A program made the translations under genes and the position numbers. Positions 50,622 through 59,393 of a stretch of 64,000 nt of DNA are shown here, piece by piece; position 1 is the stretch's first letter, and each line of letters opens with the position of its first letter. The notes under the pieces were generated by a model, which saw only the letters and a program-made list of their open reading frames with translations, was not told the DNA's origin and ran no database searches. The DNA is from Lewinellaceae bacterium (GTDB taxonomy: Bacteria > Bacteroidota > Bacteroidia > Chitinophagales > Saprospiraceae). The stretch spans positions 10,001 to 74,000 of the forward strand of contig JACJYD010000005.1 in the NCBI GenBank assembly GCA_020636275.1. The letters run 5' to 3'.

Positions 50622-52045
50622 GACAACTCCATTTTCTCGTCACAATTTTATTGGTCGGTTTCGCATTGCCCCTATTTGGGCAGGAACCCTGGTCATTGGT
50701 AAAATGCGTGGAATACGCCCGGGAGAACAGTCTGATCATGCAACAAGCCGAACTGGGCATCCAGCGGGCGGAGGTCAACCTTCAGCGACAGAAAAATTCG
50801 CGCCTCCCTTCGCTCAACGCCAGTGCTAACGGCGGCGCTCAGTTTGGACGCACCATTGACCCGACCACCAACTCCTTCAACAACCAAACCATCTACTTCA
50901 ACAGCTTTGGCGTCAATGCGGGCGCCATAATTTACAACGGCGGCCGTATCAATCACGCCATTGAACAGGGGAAATACGATCTGGAAGCCAGCAAACTGGA
51001 TGCCGATGCCGCGTTCAACTCCATGGCCCTCAGTATTGCCAGCGCCTACCTGCAGATCCTCCTCAGTCAGGAGCAGGTTGAGAATGCCTCCCGGCAGTTG
51101 GAACAGTCCCAGGCGCTGTTGGACCAGACGGAAAAGCTGGTGCAGGCCGGCGCCCTGGCGCCCAACGAACGCCTCACGATCGACGCTCAGGTTGCCCTGA
51201 ACGAGCAGAACCTTATCCAGGCCGAGAATGCCCTGGAAAGCAGCTACCTGATCCTGCGCCAATTGCTGGAACTCGCCCCGGGCGAGTCATTCGATATCGT
51301 GCGGCCGGCCGTGACCATTCCGGTCACCACCAATCCGGACGAACTGGCCTGGCAGGAAGTGTATGCCGCCGCCCTTGGAACCCAACCCCAGATCGAAGCG
51401 GGGGAGATGCGGAAGTCCTCCGCGGAGGAAAGCTACTACCAGGCGCGATCTCTGGCCCTGCCGACGGTATCTGTTTTCGGAAACCTGAACTCCAACTGGT
51501 CCAACCTGGCCAAGTCGGTAGATGGATACGGAACCGATTATATCGACCTCAACGTTATTTTCAACGGGGTTCCTCAAACCATCCAGATCGCCCAACAGGT
51601 CCCGAATCTGGTGAATAACCCTTACTTCAACCAGCTCAACGAGAACTTTGGGCAGAGCGTTGGTCTCAACCTTTCCGTCCCCCTCTACAACGGATCTCGG
51701 GCTCACCTGACCCAGCAGGAAGTTGAGATCGGAGTGCTCTCTGCCAAAGTGGCCAACGATCAGACCAAGCAACAATTGCAGTCGGACGTGCAGCGGGCCG
51801 TCAACGATGCCCAGGCCGCGAAGCGCTCATTCGATGCAGCACAACGGGCGCTCAATGCCGCTCAGGCTTCCTTCGAAAATGCCGAAAAACGCTTCCAGAT
51901 CGGTGCGTTGAATACCTATGAATTTACAGTGGCCAAAACGAACCTGGACTCTGCCCAGTTATCGTTTACCCAGGCGAAATACCAATATATTTTCACATTG
52001 AAAGTGATCGATTTTTACCTGGGCCGCCCCCTCGAACTCGAATAA
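50615..52045 (+). CDS. TolC-family outer-membrane efflux protein
   Basis: A 476-residue outer-membrane factor with a signal peptide (MRRQLHFLVTILLVGFALPLFG). Two related halves carry TolC helical and coiled-coil segments: SLVKCVEYARENSLIMQQAELGIQRAEVNLQRQKNSRLPSLNASANGGAQFGRT and, later, VGLNLSVPLYNGSRAHLTQQEVEIGVLSAKVANDQTKQQLQSDVQRAVNDAQAAKRSFDAAQRALNAAQASFENAEKRF. It is followed by an adaptor gene but no transporter. Its start codon lies in a leader hairpin. Confidence 0.9.
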   Translation: MRRQLHFLVTILLVGFALPLFGQEPWSLVKCVEYARENSLIMQQAELGIQRAEVNLQRQKNSRLPSLNASANGGAQFGRTIDPTTNSFNNQTIYFNSFGVNAGAIIYNGGRINHAIEQGKYDLEASKLDADAAFNSMALSIASAYLQILLSQEQVENASRQLEQSQALLDQTEKLVQAGALAPNERLTIDAQVALNEQNLIQAENALESSYLILRQLLELAPGESFDIVRPAVTIPVTTNPDELAWQEVYAAALGTQPQIEAGEMRKSSAEESYYQARSLALPTVSVFGNLNSNWSNLAKSVDGYGTDYIDLNVIFNGVPQTIQIAQQVPNLVNNPYFNQLNENFGQSVGLNLSVPLYNGSRAHLTQQEVEIGVLSAKVANDQTKQQLQSDVQRAVNDAQAAKRSFDAAQRALNAAQASFENAEKRFQIGALNTYEFTVAKTNLDSAQLSFTQAKYQYIFTLKVIDFYLGRPLELE

Positions 52046-52080
52046 TATTCCTCAAAATTTATAAATAACAAGTTGTTGTC

Positions 52081-53520
52081 ATGACAAAGCGAAAAAGGTC
52101 AAATCTGTGGATCTATATACTTGTCGGAGCTGCCATCGTACTGGTCGGTTTGATGATCTGGCGGAATAAAACAAAACCCAAAGGGGAGAAGGTCTCCGTT
52201 GAAATGGTGGAAAAACGCACGATCAAGGAAATGGTTTCCGCCAGCGGAAAGGTATTTCCGGTTACGGAAGTAAAGATCAGTTCCGACGTATCGGGCGAGG
52301 TAGTAGAACTGTACGTGGAAGAAGGTGATTCTGTGGTAGTTGGCCAGATCCTGGGCCGCATCGATCCGGATGCCTATCAATCCCAGGTCGAGCGCGGTGT
52401 CGCTGCTGTAAACACCGCCAAGTCACAGGCGGCGAATGCCCTTTCCTCGGTAGAAACCCTTCGGGCTCAGCGCGAGCAAGTGTTGGCGCAGCTGAACAAC
52501 GCCAGGGATATCCACCGCCGCAATGAGCAACTGTATAAAGAAGGGGTGATCTCCCAAGCCGACTTCGAAACCTCTCAGTCCAACCTCCAGTCGCTCGAAG
52601 CCAATCTACGATCTGCCGAGGCTTCGATCCGCGCCTCCGAGCAAGGCGCAAAGGCCGCAGAGTATTCGGTGAAAAGTGCCGAGGCGGCCTTGAAGGAACT
52701 TCAAACCAGCCTGAAACGCACCACCCTGTATGCCCCAATGAGCGGTATCGTATCGAAGCTAAATGTTGAAAAAGGCGAGCGCGTGGTCGGGAACGCCTTG
52801 ATGGCCGGTACGGAAGTACTGCGCATCGCCGACCTCAATATCATGGAAGTGCAGGTGGAAGTGAGCGAAACAGATGTGCCCCGTGTAAACCTGGGCGATA
52901 TCGTCGATATCGAAGTGGACGCTTACATCGGACGGACCTTCAAAGGGAAAGTAACCCAGATCGCCAACTCCGCCAACCTGGCCAATTCGGGGATTGCCGG
53001 GGTTTCCCTTACCTCCGATCAGGTGACCAACTTCATCGTAAAGATCGATATCGATCCGGACTCCTACAAAGACCTGGTCAAAAAGAACAACCTATACCCC
53101 TTCCGGCCGGGGATGTCGGCATCGGTCGATATCAATACCAATACGCTGAAGGATGTGTTGAGCATTCCCATCCAGGCCGTGACGACCCGCGACAAAAAGG
53201 ACCTGGAGAAGAAGAAGAAGAAGTCCACCAAAGAAACGGATGAAAATAAACAGGAGGATGCCGAAGAGGGTTCTCCGGTTCTGGCCAACAACAATGACGA
53301 TGAGATCATCGAAGTGGTCTTTGTGGTGGAAGCTGATACGGTTCGCCTGGTTCCGGTGAAAACGGGCATTCAGGACGATACTTATATTCAGGTGCTCACC
53401 GGACTGGAGGGAGGGGAAAAAGTAGTGACCGGGCCTTACTCTGCCATTTCACGCAAGCTGGAGGGCGGTATGCAGGTAATGGTGGTGAAAGAAGAAGAAC
53501 TGTATAAAGAAAAGAAATGA
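52081..53520 (+). CDS. Efflux periplasmic adaptor subunit (HlyD/MacA-like)
   Basis: A 479-residue membrane-fusion protein with a single N-terminal membrane anchor (about 9-28). Then come the biotinyl-lipoyl-like half (KVFPVTEVKISSDVSGEVVELYVEEGDSVVVGQILGRID), a long coiled coil (about 105-215) and beta-barrel segments (LYAPMSGIVSKLNVEKGERV, LRIADLNIMEVQVEVSETDVPRV). An unusual hydrophilic Lys/Glu/Asp-rich insertion (about 372-402, KKKKKSTKETDENKQEDAEEG) interrupts the membrane-proximal domain. No ABC or RND transporter follows; a terminator comes straight after. Confidence 0.9.
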   Translation: MTKRKRSNLWIYILVGAAIVLVGLMIWRNKTKPKGEKVSVEMVEKRTIKEMVSASGKVFPVTEVKISSDVSGEVVELYVEEGDSVVVGQILGRIDPDAYQSQVERGVAAVNTAKSQAANALSSVETLRAQREQVLAQLNNARDIHRRNEQLYKEGVISQADFETSQSNLQSLEANLRSAEASIRASEQGAKAAEYSVKSAEAALKELQTSLKRTTLYAPMSGIVSKLNVEKGERVVGNALMAGTEVLRIADLNIMEVQVEVSETDVPRVNLGDIVDIEVDAYIGRTFKGKVTQIANSANLANSGIAGVSLTSDQVTNFIVKIDIDPDSYKDLVKKNNLYPFRPGMSASVDINTNTLKDVLSIPIQAVTTRDKKDLEKKKKKSTKETDENKQEDAEEGSPVLANNNDDEIIEVVFVVEADTVRLVPVKTGIQDDTYIQVLTGLEGGEKVVTGPYSAISRKLEGGMQVMVVKEEELYKEKK

Positions 53521-53535
53521 TAAGTGCTTGAAATG

Positions 53536-53594
53536 AAAAAACTGGTTTAAAAACACGGCGATTGAAGATCGCCGTGTTTTTAAACCAGTTTTTT
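53536..53594. terminator. Strong perfect terminator after the adaptor gene
   Basis: Two 27-base arms (53536-53562 and 53568-53594) are perfectly complementary around TGAAG, with A and T runs at the outer ends, 16 bases after the stop codon. Confidence 0.93.
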
Positions 53595-53635
53595 CAAAGA
53601 GATTAATATATCCATTCTTCTCTCCAAAAGAGAGC

Positions 53636-53660
53636 GCCCTTCCGGGTTTGCCGGGAGGGC
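53636..53660 (-). terminator. Terminator of the cytochrome-like lipoprotein gene
   Basis: GCCCTTCCGG and CCGGGAGGGC pair with one mismatch around GTTTG, ten bases beyond the stop codon of the minus-strand gene at 53670. The T run is short on that side. Confidence 0.55.
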
Positions 53661-53669
53661 ATTTTCATT

Positions 53670-54020
53670 TTATTTCTCCGGGTAACCGTTGTCGAGCCAG
53701 CACTGGATCGACTGGAGATCTGTCGTATTCAGTTTGTGCGGAAATGGAGGCATGTACTTCTGGTCGATCACATAGTACCGGATGGTGCCGTTTTCCAGGT
53801 AGGGATAAAGTTGGGCGTAGGTTTCAAAGGTGCCGTTATGGGACGAGGCGCTGTGGCAACCGCTGGTTGCACAATTACTTTGGATGATCGGGGCAATATC
53901 GGCGTTGTAGGTCAGCGTCACCCCGTCGCAATTGGCGGGATTGACCGTGTCCTGGTTGCAGGAGGGGAAGACCAGGAGCAGGAGGAGGGTGGATAGGATC
54001 AGTGGGATTTGCAAGCGCAT
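53670..54020 (-). CDS. Small c-type-cytochrome-like lipoprotein
   Basis: A 116-residue lipoprotein; the lipobox is VFPSC (Cys21). The mature part has a single heme-binding-like motif written CATSGCH, that is CX4CH rather than the common CXXCH, and an MPPFP segment that could supply the axial Met. NADIAPIIQSNCATSGCHSA resembles the c-type domains of Bacteroidota and Planctomycetes proteins. It is likely periplasmic. Heme attachment is uncertain because of the longer spacing. Confidence 0.68.
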   Translation of the reverse strand: MRLQIPLILSTLLLLLVFPSCNQDTVNPANCDGVTLTYNADIAPIIQSNCATSGCHSASSHNGTFETYAQLYPYLENGTIRYYVIDQKYMPPFPHKLNTTDLQSIQCWLDNGYPEK

Positions 54021-54209
54021 AATGAGATCGTTTAAATGTGAATTGGAATTAAACGCCGATAACTCTTTCCTGTTTTCAATGGTATTATCATATTTATGTC
54101 ATTTGAACCATCTTGCCCTTTTGATTGTATATTAGTACTGCTGTATCCTCTGGATCCCGCTGCGCTTATTTTACGGACAAGATTTTTCAACTGAATAATA
54201 GACAAAACT

Positions 54210-54623
54210 ATGTACCCACCTGATCTCGTTGCACCCATGGCCAAAGATCTGACCGATTTTGGTTTTGAAAGCCTGACAAGCCCCCAGGATGTAGATAATG
54301 TACTCAACCAACCGGAAGGTACCGTTCTGGTCGTAGTCAATTCGGTTTGCGGATGTGCGGCAGGCAATGCCCGTCCCGGTGTGAAGCTTTCCCTGGATAG
54401 TGAAAAGCATCCTGACAAGCTGGTCACCGTTTTTGCCGGCGTCGACAAGGAGGCTACCTCCCGCGCTCGCGAATACATGCTTCCCTATCCGCCATCTTCC
54501 CCTTCGATCGCCCTGTTCAAGGACGGTCGGCTGGTTCACTTTCTCGAACGGCACCACATCGAAGGCCGGCCGGCGCCGGTCATCGCCGAGAATCTGAAAA
54601 TGGCTTTCGAGCGGTATTGCTAA
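54210..54623 (+). CDS. BrxA/BrxB-family bacilliredoxin
   Basis: A 137-residue thioredoxin-fold protein that removes bacillithiol or similar adducts from thiols. It begins MYPPDLVAPMAKDLTDFGF and has the SVCGCAAGNARPG active-site motif (CGC instead of CXXC), then PPSSPSIALFKDGRLVHFLERHHIEGR. The length and CGC identify the family. It is a single-gene unit with its own terminator. Confidence 0.93.
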   Translation: MYPPDLVAPMAKDLTDFGFESLTSPQDVDNVLNQPEGTVLVVVNSVCGCAAGNARPGVKLSLDSEKHPDKLVTVFAGVDKEATSRAREYMLPYPPSSPSIALFKDGRLVHFLERHHIEGRPAPVIAENLKMAFERYC

Positions 54624-54624
54624 T

Positions 54625-54660
54625 AAAAAAGGGGCTTCGCAAAACGAAGCCCCTTTTTTT
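54625..54660. terminator. Bidirectional terminator
   Basis: Arms AAAAAAGGGGCTTCG (54625-54639) and CGAAGCCCCTTTTTTT (54645-54660) around CAAAA, between the convergent bacilliredoxin and RND transporter genes. Confidence 0.92.
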
Positions 54661-54667
54661 TATCGAT

Positions 54668-57600
54668 CTATCGTTTAAAAAATCCGATCACCCATCGCTG
54701 CGCACGGTAGGCCAGCCAGTACATGACGGGCACGATGACCAGCGTGAGGAAAGTGGCGAACATCAACCCGTAGATCACCGTCCAGGCCAGCGTACCCCAG
54801 AAGGCGGCACTGTCGCCACCCACGTACATATTGGGGTCCAGGTCGGTGATGAAGGTGAAAAAGTTGAAGTTGAACCCGATGGCCAGGGGGATCAAACCCA
54901 AGACGGTCGTGACCGCAGTCAGCAATACGGGACGCAAACGCGTGCCGCCCCCTTGCATAACGGCCTCCTTTACTTCATTGAGAGGGAGCTGGAACTGATT
55001 TTCGACGCCAAACTTCTCGACCCGCCTTCGGATCAGGAGGTTGGTGTAGTCGATCAAAACGATCCCGTTGTTCACGGCGACACCGGCCAGGGAGATGATC
55101 CCCACCCCCGTCATGACGATCAGGATATCCATGCCGTTGACGACGTAGCCCAGGAATACCCCGATGGTACTGAAGAGGACCTGCAGCATGATAATGAACG
55201 GCGAGACCAGTGAATTGAACTGTGCCACGATGATCAGGAAGATGGCGAAAATAGCGACCGTGAAGGCCGTATTCAGAAACGCCATATTCTCGGCCTGGTC
55301 CTTTTGTTCCCCGGTAAACTCATAGGTATATTTATTGGGAAAGTTGAAATTGGCCAGCGCTGCTTTAACCTCGGCGACCACCTCGTTTGGAACGTACCCG
55401 TCGAGCACGTTGGAGCTGATCGTGATCATCCTTTCCTGGTCCTTCCGGTTGATAGATGTGAAGGTAGAAGAGTAGCTGATATTGGCGACGGAAGATATCG
55501 GCACCTGGCTGATCCGGCCGTTGGAGGGGCTCCGGAAAGTGATGCTTTGGTTCAGAATATCGTCGATGTTGTTCCGGTTTTTCTTGTCCACCCGGACCTG
55601 TATCGGGAACTCGTCGTCGCCTTGTTTGAATTTGGATACTTCCTTCCCGAAAACGGCGGTGCGGATGGCGTCGGCGATGAGGTAGGTGGAGATCCCGTAG
55701 CGGCGTGCAGCTTCCCGGTCGACATGTACGATCAACTCGGGTTTTCCGATCGATACGTCTTTTTTCAACTCTTCGATCCCCTGGATATTCCGTTCGTTGA
55801 TGTAGTCGATCACTTCCTGGGCCAACAACGCCAGGGTATTGATATCCTCTCCCCGCAATTCGATGTTGATGGGTTTACCGGTCGGAGGCCCAGCCTGGTT
55901 CTTGTCGACGACGATCTGCACGCCGGCATAACCTTCCAGCCCTTTTCGGATCTTATCCATTACTTCCCGGGTGGAAACGCCGTTGCGATCTTCGGAGGGA
56001 ATAAAGCTCACCGTAAGGCGCGCCTTGTGCGGGGATGCGCTAAAGTCGGGTGTGCCCCGGGGATCGGCGGTATTTTCACCGATCTGGGAGAGCACGGATT
56101 CGACGATCCCGTTATAAGGTTGGATGATTTCGTTTACGCGGGTCTCGATCTTCCGCATGAGGGTGTCGGTAGCCTCGATATCCGTACCGATGGGCAGTTC
56201 GATAAAGGCGTTGACGTAGTTGGGATCGGGCTCCGGGAATAATTTCACCTTTGGTGAACGGATCCCGAGCAAGATCAGCGAGAAGAACAAGAGCAATACG
56301 GTGCCGATGAAGAAGTATGCCGGATTTTTTCCCTTGAGGGAGTACAGGATGAACCTATCGTAGGTCCGCTCCATCCAGGGTAACACTACCCGGGTAAACC
56401 AGTGTGATCCAGGCGTAAAGAAGTAGTAATTGAGCAAGGAGATCGCAGTGACCACCCAAAGTGAATTGCGCAGCCACTGAATGCCTGCAAAGTGGAAAGC
56501 TGCCGACGCAGCCAGCATGACTGCAGCGCCCAGGAAGACATTGCGGCGTTTCCGGCGTTTGATGGCCACGTCTTCTACTTCCTTGGAAATGACCATAAAG
56601 CGGGAGGCAAAAACCGGATTGATGACCAGGGCCACAAACAGCGAGGAGGTCAGGGTAATGATCAGGGTGATGGGCAGGAATTGCATAAACGTACCCATCA
56701 GGCCCGGCCAGAATGCCAGCGGAATAAAAGCGGCCAGCGTCGTTGCCGTAGAGGCAATGATCGGGACGGCTACTTCGCCCGTTCCGTATTTGGCGGCATC
56801 CACCCTGGAATAGCCTTCCTGCATGTACCGGTATATGTTCTCGATCACCACGATGGCGTTGTCGACCAGCATACCCAGTGCGAGGATCAGGGAGAACAGG
56901 ACGACCATGTTAAGCGTATAGCCCAGCATGTTGATGACGATAAAACCCAGGAGCATGGACATCGGAATGGCCATCCCCACGAAGAGGCTGTTGCGCGTAC
57001 CCAGGAAAAAGAGCAGCACCACCACGACCAGGATGATACCGGAGATGATGCTATTTTCAAGGTTCGACACCATGTTGCGGGTTTGCACCGACTGATCGTT
57101 GAAGATCTGCACGTGGAGATCGTCCGGGAAATCGTTGACCTTGGCATCTTCCACGATGGCCTTGATATTGTCTGAAGCGTCGAGCAGGTTCTCCCCTGCT
57201 CGCTTGATCACGTTGAGGGAGACGACAGGCTGCCCGCCGGCCCGGGCGATACTGGTCCGTTCGGCGTAATCGAAACGCACCTTGGCGAAATCTTTCAGGT
57301 AAACGGGCAGTTGGTTCTCGCTTTTTACGATGAGCTTTTCGATCTGGTCTACATCGGTAAACTCCCCGATGATCCGGATGGTGCGGCGAAAATCGTTGGT
57401 AACCAATTCACCGCCCGACATGGTGATGTTTTCTGCCCGGATGGCATTTTCAATATCCCCGAAACTGACCTCCATCGATTCCATCTTGGGCAGGTCGACC
57501 TCGATGGACACTTCCCGGTCGAGGTCTCCTTTCAGGTCTACACTGGATATCTCGTCCAGGTCTTCGATCTTGTCCTGGAGGTATTCGGCGTAATTCCGGA

Positions 57601-58090
57601 GTTGGTCGTGGGAAAAATTCCCAGACAGGTTGACCGTCATGATGGGGATCTCGGAGAGGTTGACCTCGAGTACCTCCGGTTCGGAGGTCAGGTCGTTGGG
57701 GAGTTCGGGTTTTGACCGGTCGACGGCATCCTTGACCTTCCTGGTGGCGACCTCGATGTCGACGTCCTCATTGAATTCAGCGACGATGAGGGAAAAGTCC
57801 TGCAGGGAGGAAGAGGTCACGGTTTTGATTTCGGTGATGGTCGACAGTTCTTTCTCGATCGGTTTGGTCACCAGGTTTTCGATATCGGTGGCGGAGTTTC
57901 CGAAATAGACCGTATTGATATAGACCTTGGGCCAGGGTACCTCCGGAAAGGATTCTTTAGGCAGGGTATTGTACGACTTGATCCCGAATATCAGTATGAT
58001 AGCAGACAATAGGAAAATGCTGGTGGCATTGTCTACCGAGAAAGTAGACAAGCCGAAGAGCCGTAGTCCTTTTTTTTCTTTATTTTCCAT
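54668..58090 (-). CDS. RND-family multidrug efflux permease (AcrB-like)
   Basis: A 1140-residue inner-membrane proton-driven exporter. Both halves of the RND fold are present: a first membrane segment after ATSIFLLSAIILIFGIKSY, porter subdomains, TM4 with GMLVDNAIVVIENIYRYMQEG (proton-relay Asp), and the second half with GVAVNNGIVLIDYTN. About 100 residues longer than AcrB, it has an extra stretch near residues 500-575 with two more hydrophobic segments before the second repeat. The last of three genes (tolC, adaptor, pump) read from the TetR side. Substrate is unknown. Confidence 0.93.
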   Translation of the reverse strand: MENKEKKGLRLFGLSTFSVDNATSIFLLSAIILIFGIKSYNTLPKESFPEVPWPKVYINTVYFGNSATDIENLVTKPIEKELSTITEIKTVTSSSLQDFSLIVAEFNEDVDIEVATRKVKDAVDRSKPELPNDLTSEPEVLEVNLSEIPIMTVNLSGNFSHDQLRNYAEYLQDKIEDLDEISSVDLKGDLDREVSIEVDLPKMESMEVSFGDIENAIRAENITMSGGELVTNDFRRTIRIIGEFTDVDQIEKLIVKSENQLPVYLKDFAKVRFDYAERTSIARAGGQPVVSLNVIKRAGENLLDASDNIKAIVEDAKVNDFPDDLHVQIFNDQSVQTRNMVSNLENSIISGIILVVVVLLFFLGTRNSLFVGMAIPMSMLLGFIVINMLGYTLNMVVLFSLILALGMLVDNAIVVIENIYRYMQEGYSRVDAAKYGTGEVAVPIIASTATTLAAFIPLAFWPGLMGTFMQFLPITLIITLTSSLFVALVINPVFASRFMVISKEVEDVAIKRRKRRNVFLGAAVMLAASAAFHFAGIQWLRNSLWVVTAISLLNYYFFTPGSHWFTRVVLPWMERTYDRFILYSLKGKNPAYFFIGTVLLLFFSLILLGIRSPKVKLFPEPDPNYVNAFIELPIGTDIEATDTLMRKIETRVNEIIQPYNGIVESVLSQIGENTADPRGTPDFSASPHKARLTVSFIPSEDRNGVSTREVMDKIRKGLEGYAGVQIVVDKNQAGPPTGKPINIELRGEDINTLALLAQEVIDYINERNIQGIEELKKDVSIGKPELIVHVDREAARRYGISTYLIADAIRTAVFGKEVSKFKQGDDEFPIQVRVDKKNRNNIDDILNQSITFRSPSNGRISQVPISSVANISYSSTFTSINRKDQERMITISSNVLDGYVPNEVVAEVKAALANFNFPNKYTYEFTGEQKDQAENMAFLNTAFTVAIFAIFLIIVAQFNSLVSPFIIMLQVLFSTIGVFLGYVVNGMDILIVMTGVGIISLAGVAVNNGIVLIDYTNLLIRRRVEKFGVENQFQLPLNEVKEAVMQGGGTRLRPVLLTAVTTVLGLIPLAIGFNFNFFTFITDLDPNMYVGGDSAAFWGTLAWTVIYGLMFATFLTLVIVPVMYWLAYRAQRWVIGFFKR

Positions 58091-58150
58091 GGCGATAAAA
58101 AAGTTTAAGAGCGGAAGGGGAGGATTGCCCGGCCGCCTGCTTTCGGGTAA

Positions 58151-59305
58151 TTAACCTTTTTGGATTTCCAGAGGATCCTGGTCAGATATAAACCGGGCGC
58201 CTTCGTTGATCAGTACTTCATTGCCGGTCAGCCCATCGACGATGAGGATCTCCCCTTTATAGCTCATCCCGGTGGTTACATAGACCTTTTGGGCGATGGG
58301 TCCCTCCTGACTGTCTTTTTTGACGAAAACAAAATCCTTTCCACCGATCTCCTGCTGCACCAGTTCGATCGGGATAGAGATGGCATTTTTTTCAGAAAAG
58401 TCACCGATCAGCATGACGGCGAGCAGGTTGGGTTTGAGAAAGCCATTGCTGTTGGTCAGCTCGACTTCCACCTGGAAGGTCCGGTTGGCGGAGTTGATCG
58501 TGGAGCCGATCAGGCTGACCCGTGCCTGTTTTTCTTCGTCCAGCGAAGGGAAGCGGACGGTGACCAGTTCACCTTTGCGCACGGAGCGCAGGTAAGTTTC
58601 AGGCACATCGGCTACCACTTTTACCTGGGTTGTATTGAGGATATAGACGACCGGAAGGCCCGGGCTGCACATCTCACCTGCTTTCAGGTTCACTTTTTCC
58701 ACCACACCGCTGATGGGGGCGTAGATATCCGATTTCTGGAGCTGAAAATTCAGGGATTCCAGGCTTTTGTTCAGGCGATCGACATTGTTCTTTGCCTGGA
58801 GCAACTGGATCTCGGATCCGATCTTCTGGTCCCAGAGCCGCTGTTGGCGATCGTATACTTCCTTGGCGAGGTCCAGGGAGGTTTCTACTTCGGCGATCTG
58901 CTTCTTGATCTGATCCAGGTCCACGCGGGCGATAAGCTGTCCTTTCTGAACATTCTGCCCTTCAATTACCCTGACTTCCACCAAACGGCCGCCGGTCTCG
59001 CTGCTCACGGTGATCAGCTCATCAGATTGTACCGTTCCCTGGATCTCTACAAAGTGGTTGAAGGCCTTGCGTTCGACCGGAAGGGTGGTTACCAGATGGC
59101 GGGTTTTCGCGGAAGAAGGATCCAGTATGGCGATCTCTTTTTCCAGTTGGGTGATTTCGTCCCGAAGGGTTTGCAAGGCCATTTGTTTTTCTTTCAGGAG
59201 GGCCTTTTTCCCTTCGAGATCGTTGGGGGTTTTGGGCTCCGGCGCCGTACCTGCACAAGCAGCCATGAAGAGCACGATAGGGAGAAGAAGAAATATCTTT
59301 TTCAT
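58151..59305 (-). CDS. RND efflux periplasmic adaptor lipoprotein
   Basis: A 384-residue adaptor with a lipoprotein signal (MKKIFLLLPIVLFMAACAG). It has a helical hairpin (about 28-58 and 115-165), the lipoyl-like motif SSETGGRLVEVRVIEGQNVQKGQLIARVD and beta-barrel segments (IYAPISGVVEKVNLKAGEMCSPGLPVVYI, KVVADVPETYLRSV). It links the TolC channel to the RND pump encoded downstream, 60 bases away. The upstream gap to tolC is 88 bases. Confidence 0.93.
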   Translation of the reverse strand: MKKIFLLLPIVLFMAACAGTAPEPKTPNDLEGKKALLKEKQMALQTLRDEITQLEKEIAILDPSSAKTRHLVTTLPVERKAFNHFVEIQGTVQSDELITVSSETGGRLVEVRVIEGQNVQKGQLIARVDLDQIKKQIAEVETSLDLAKEVYDRQQRLWDQKIGSEIQLLQAKNNVDRLNKSLESLNFQLQKSDIYAPISGVVEKVNLKAGEMCSPGLPVVYILNTTQVKVVADVPETYLRSVRKGELVTVRFPSLDEEKQARVSLIGSTINSANRTFQVEVELTNSNGFLKPNLLAVMLIGDFSEKNAISIPIELVQQEIGGKDFVFVKKDSQEGPIAQKVYVTTGMSYKGEILIVDGLTGNEVLINEGARFISDQDPLEIQKG

Positions 59306-59393
59306 TAATGAGAACGTTTAATGAGTTTTTAGTTTTTAGTTCTTAGTTTATTGTTCGCTGTTTCAACCGGGCATGAAAAACAGAAAACTTCTA

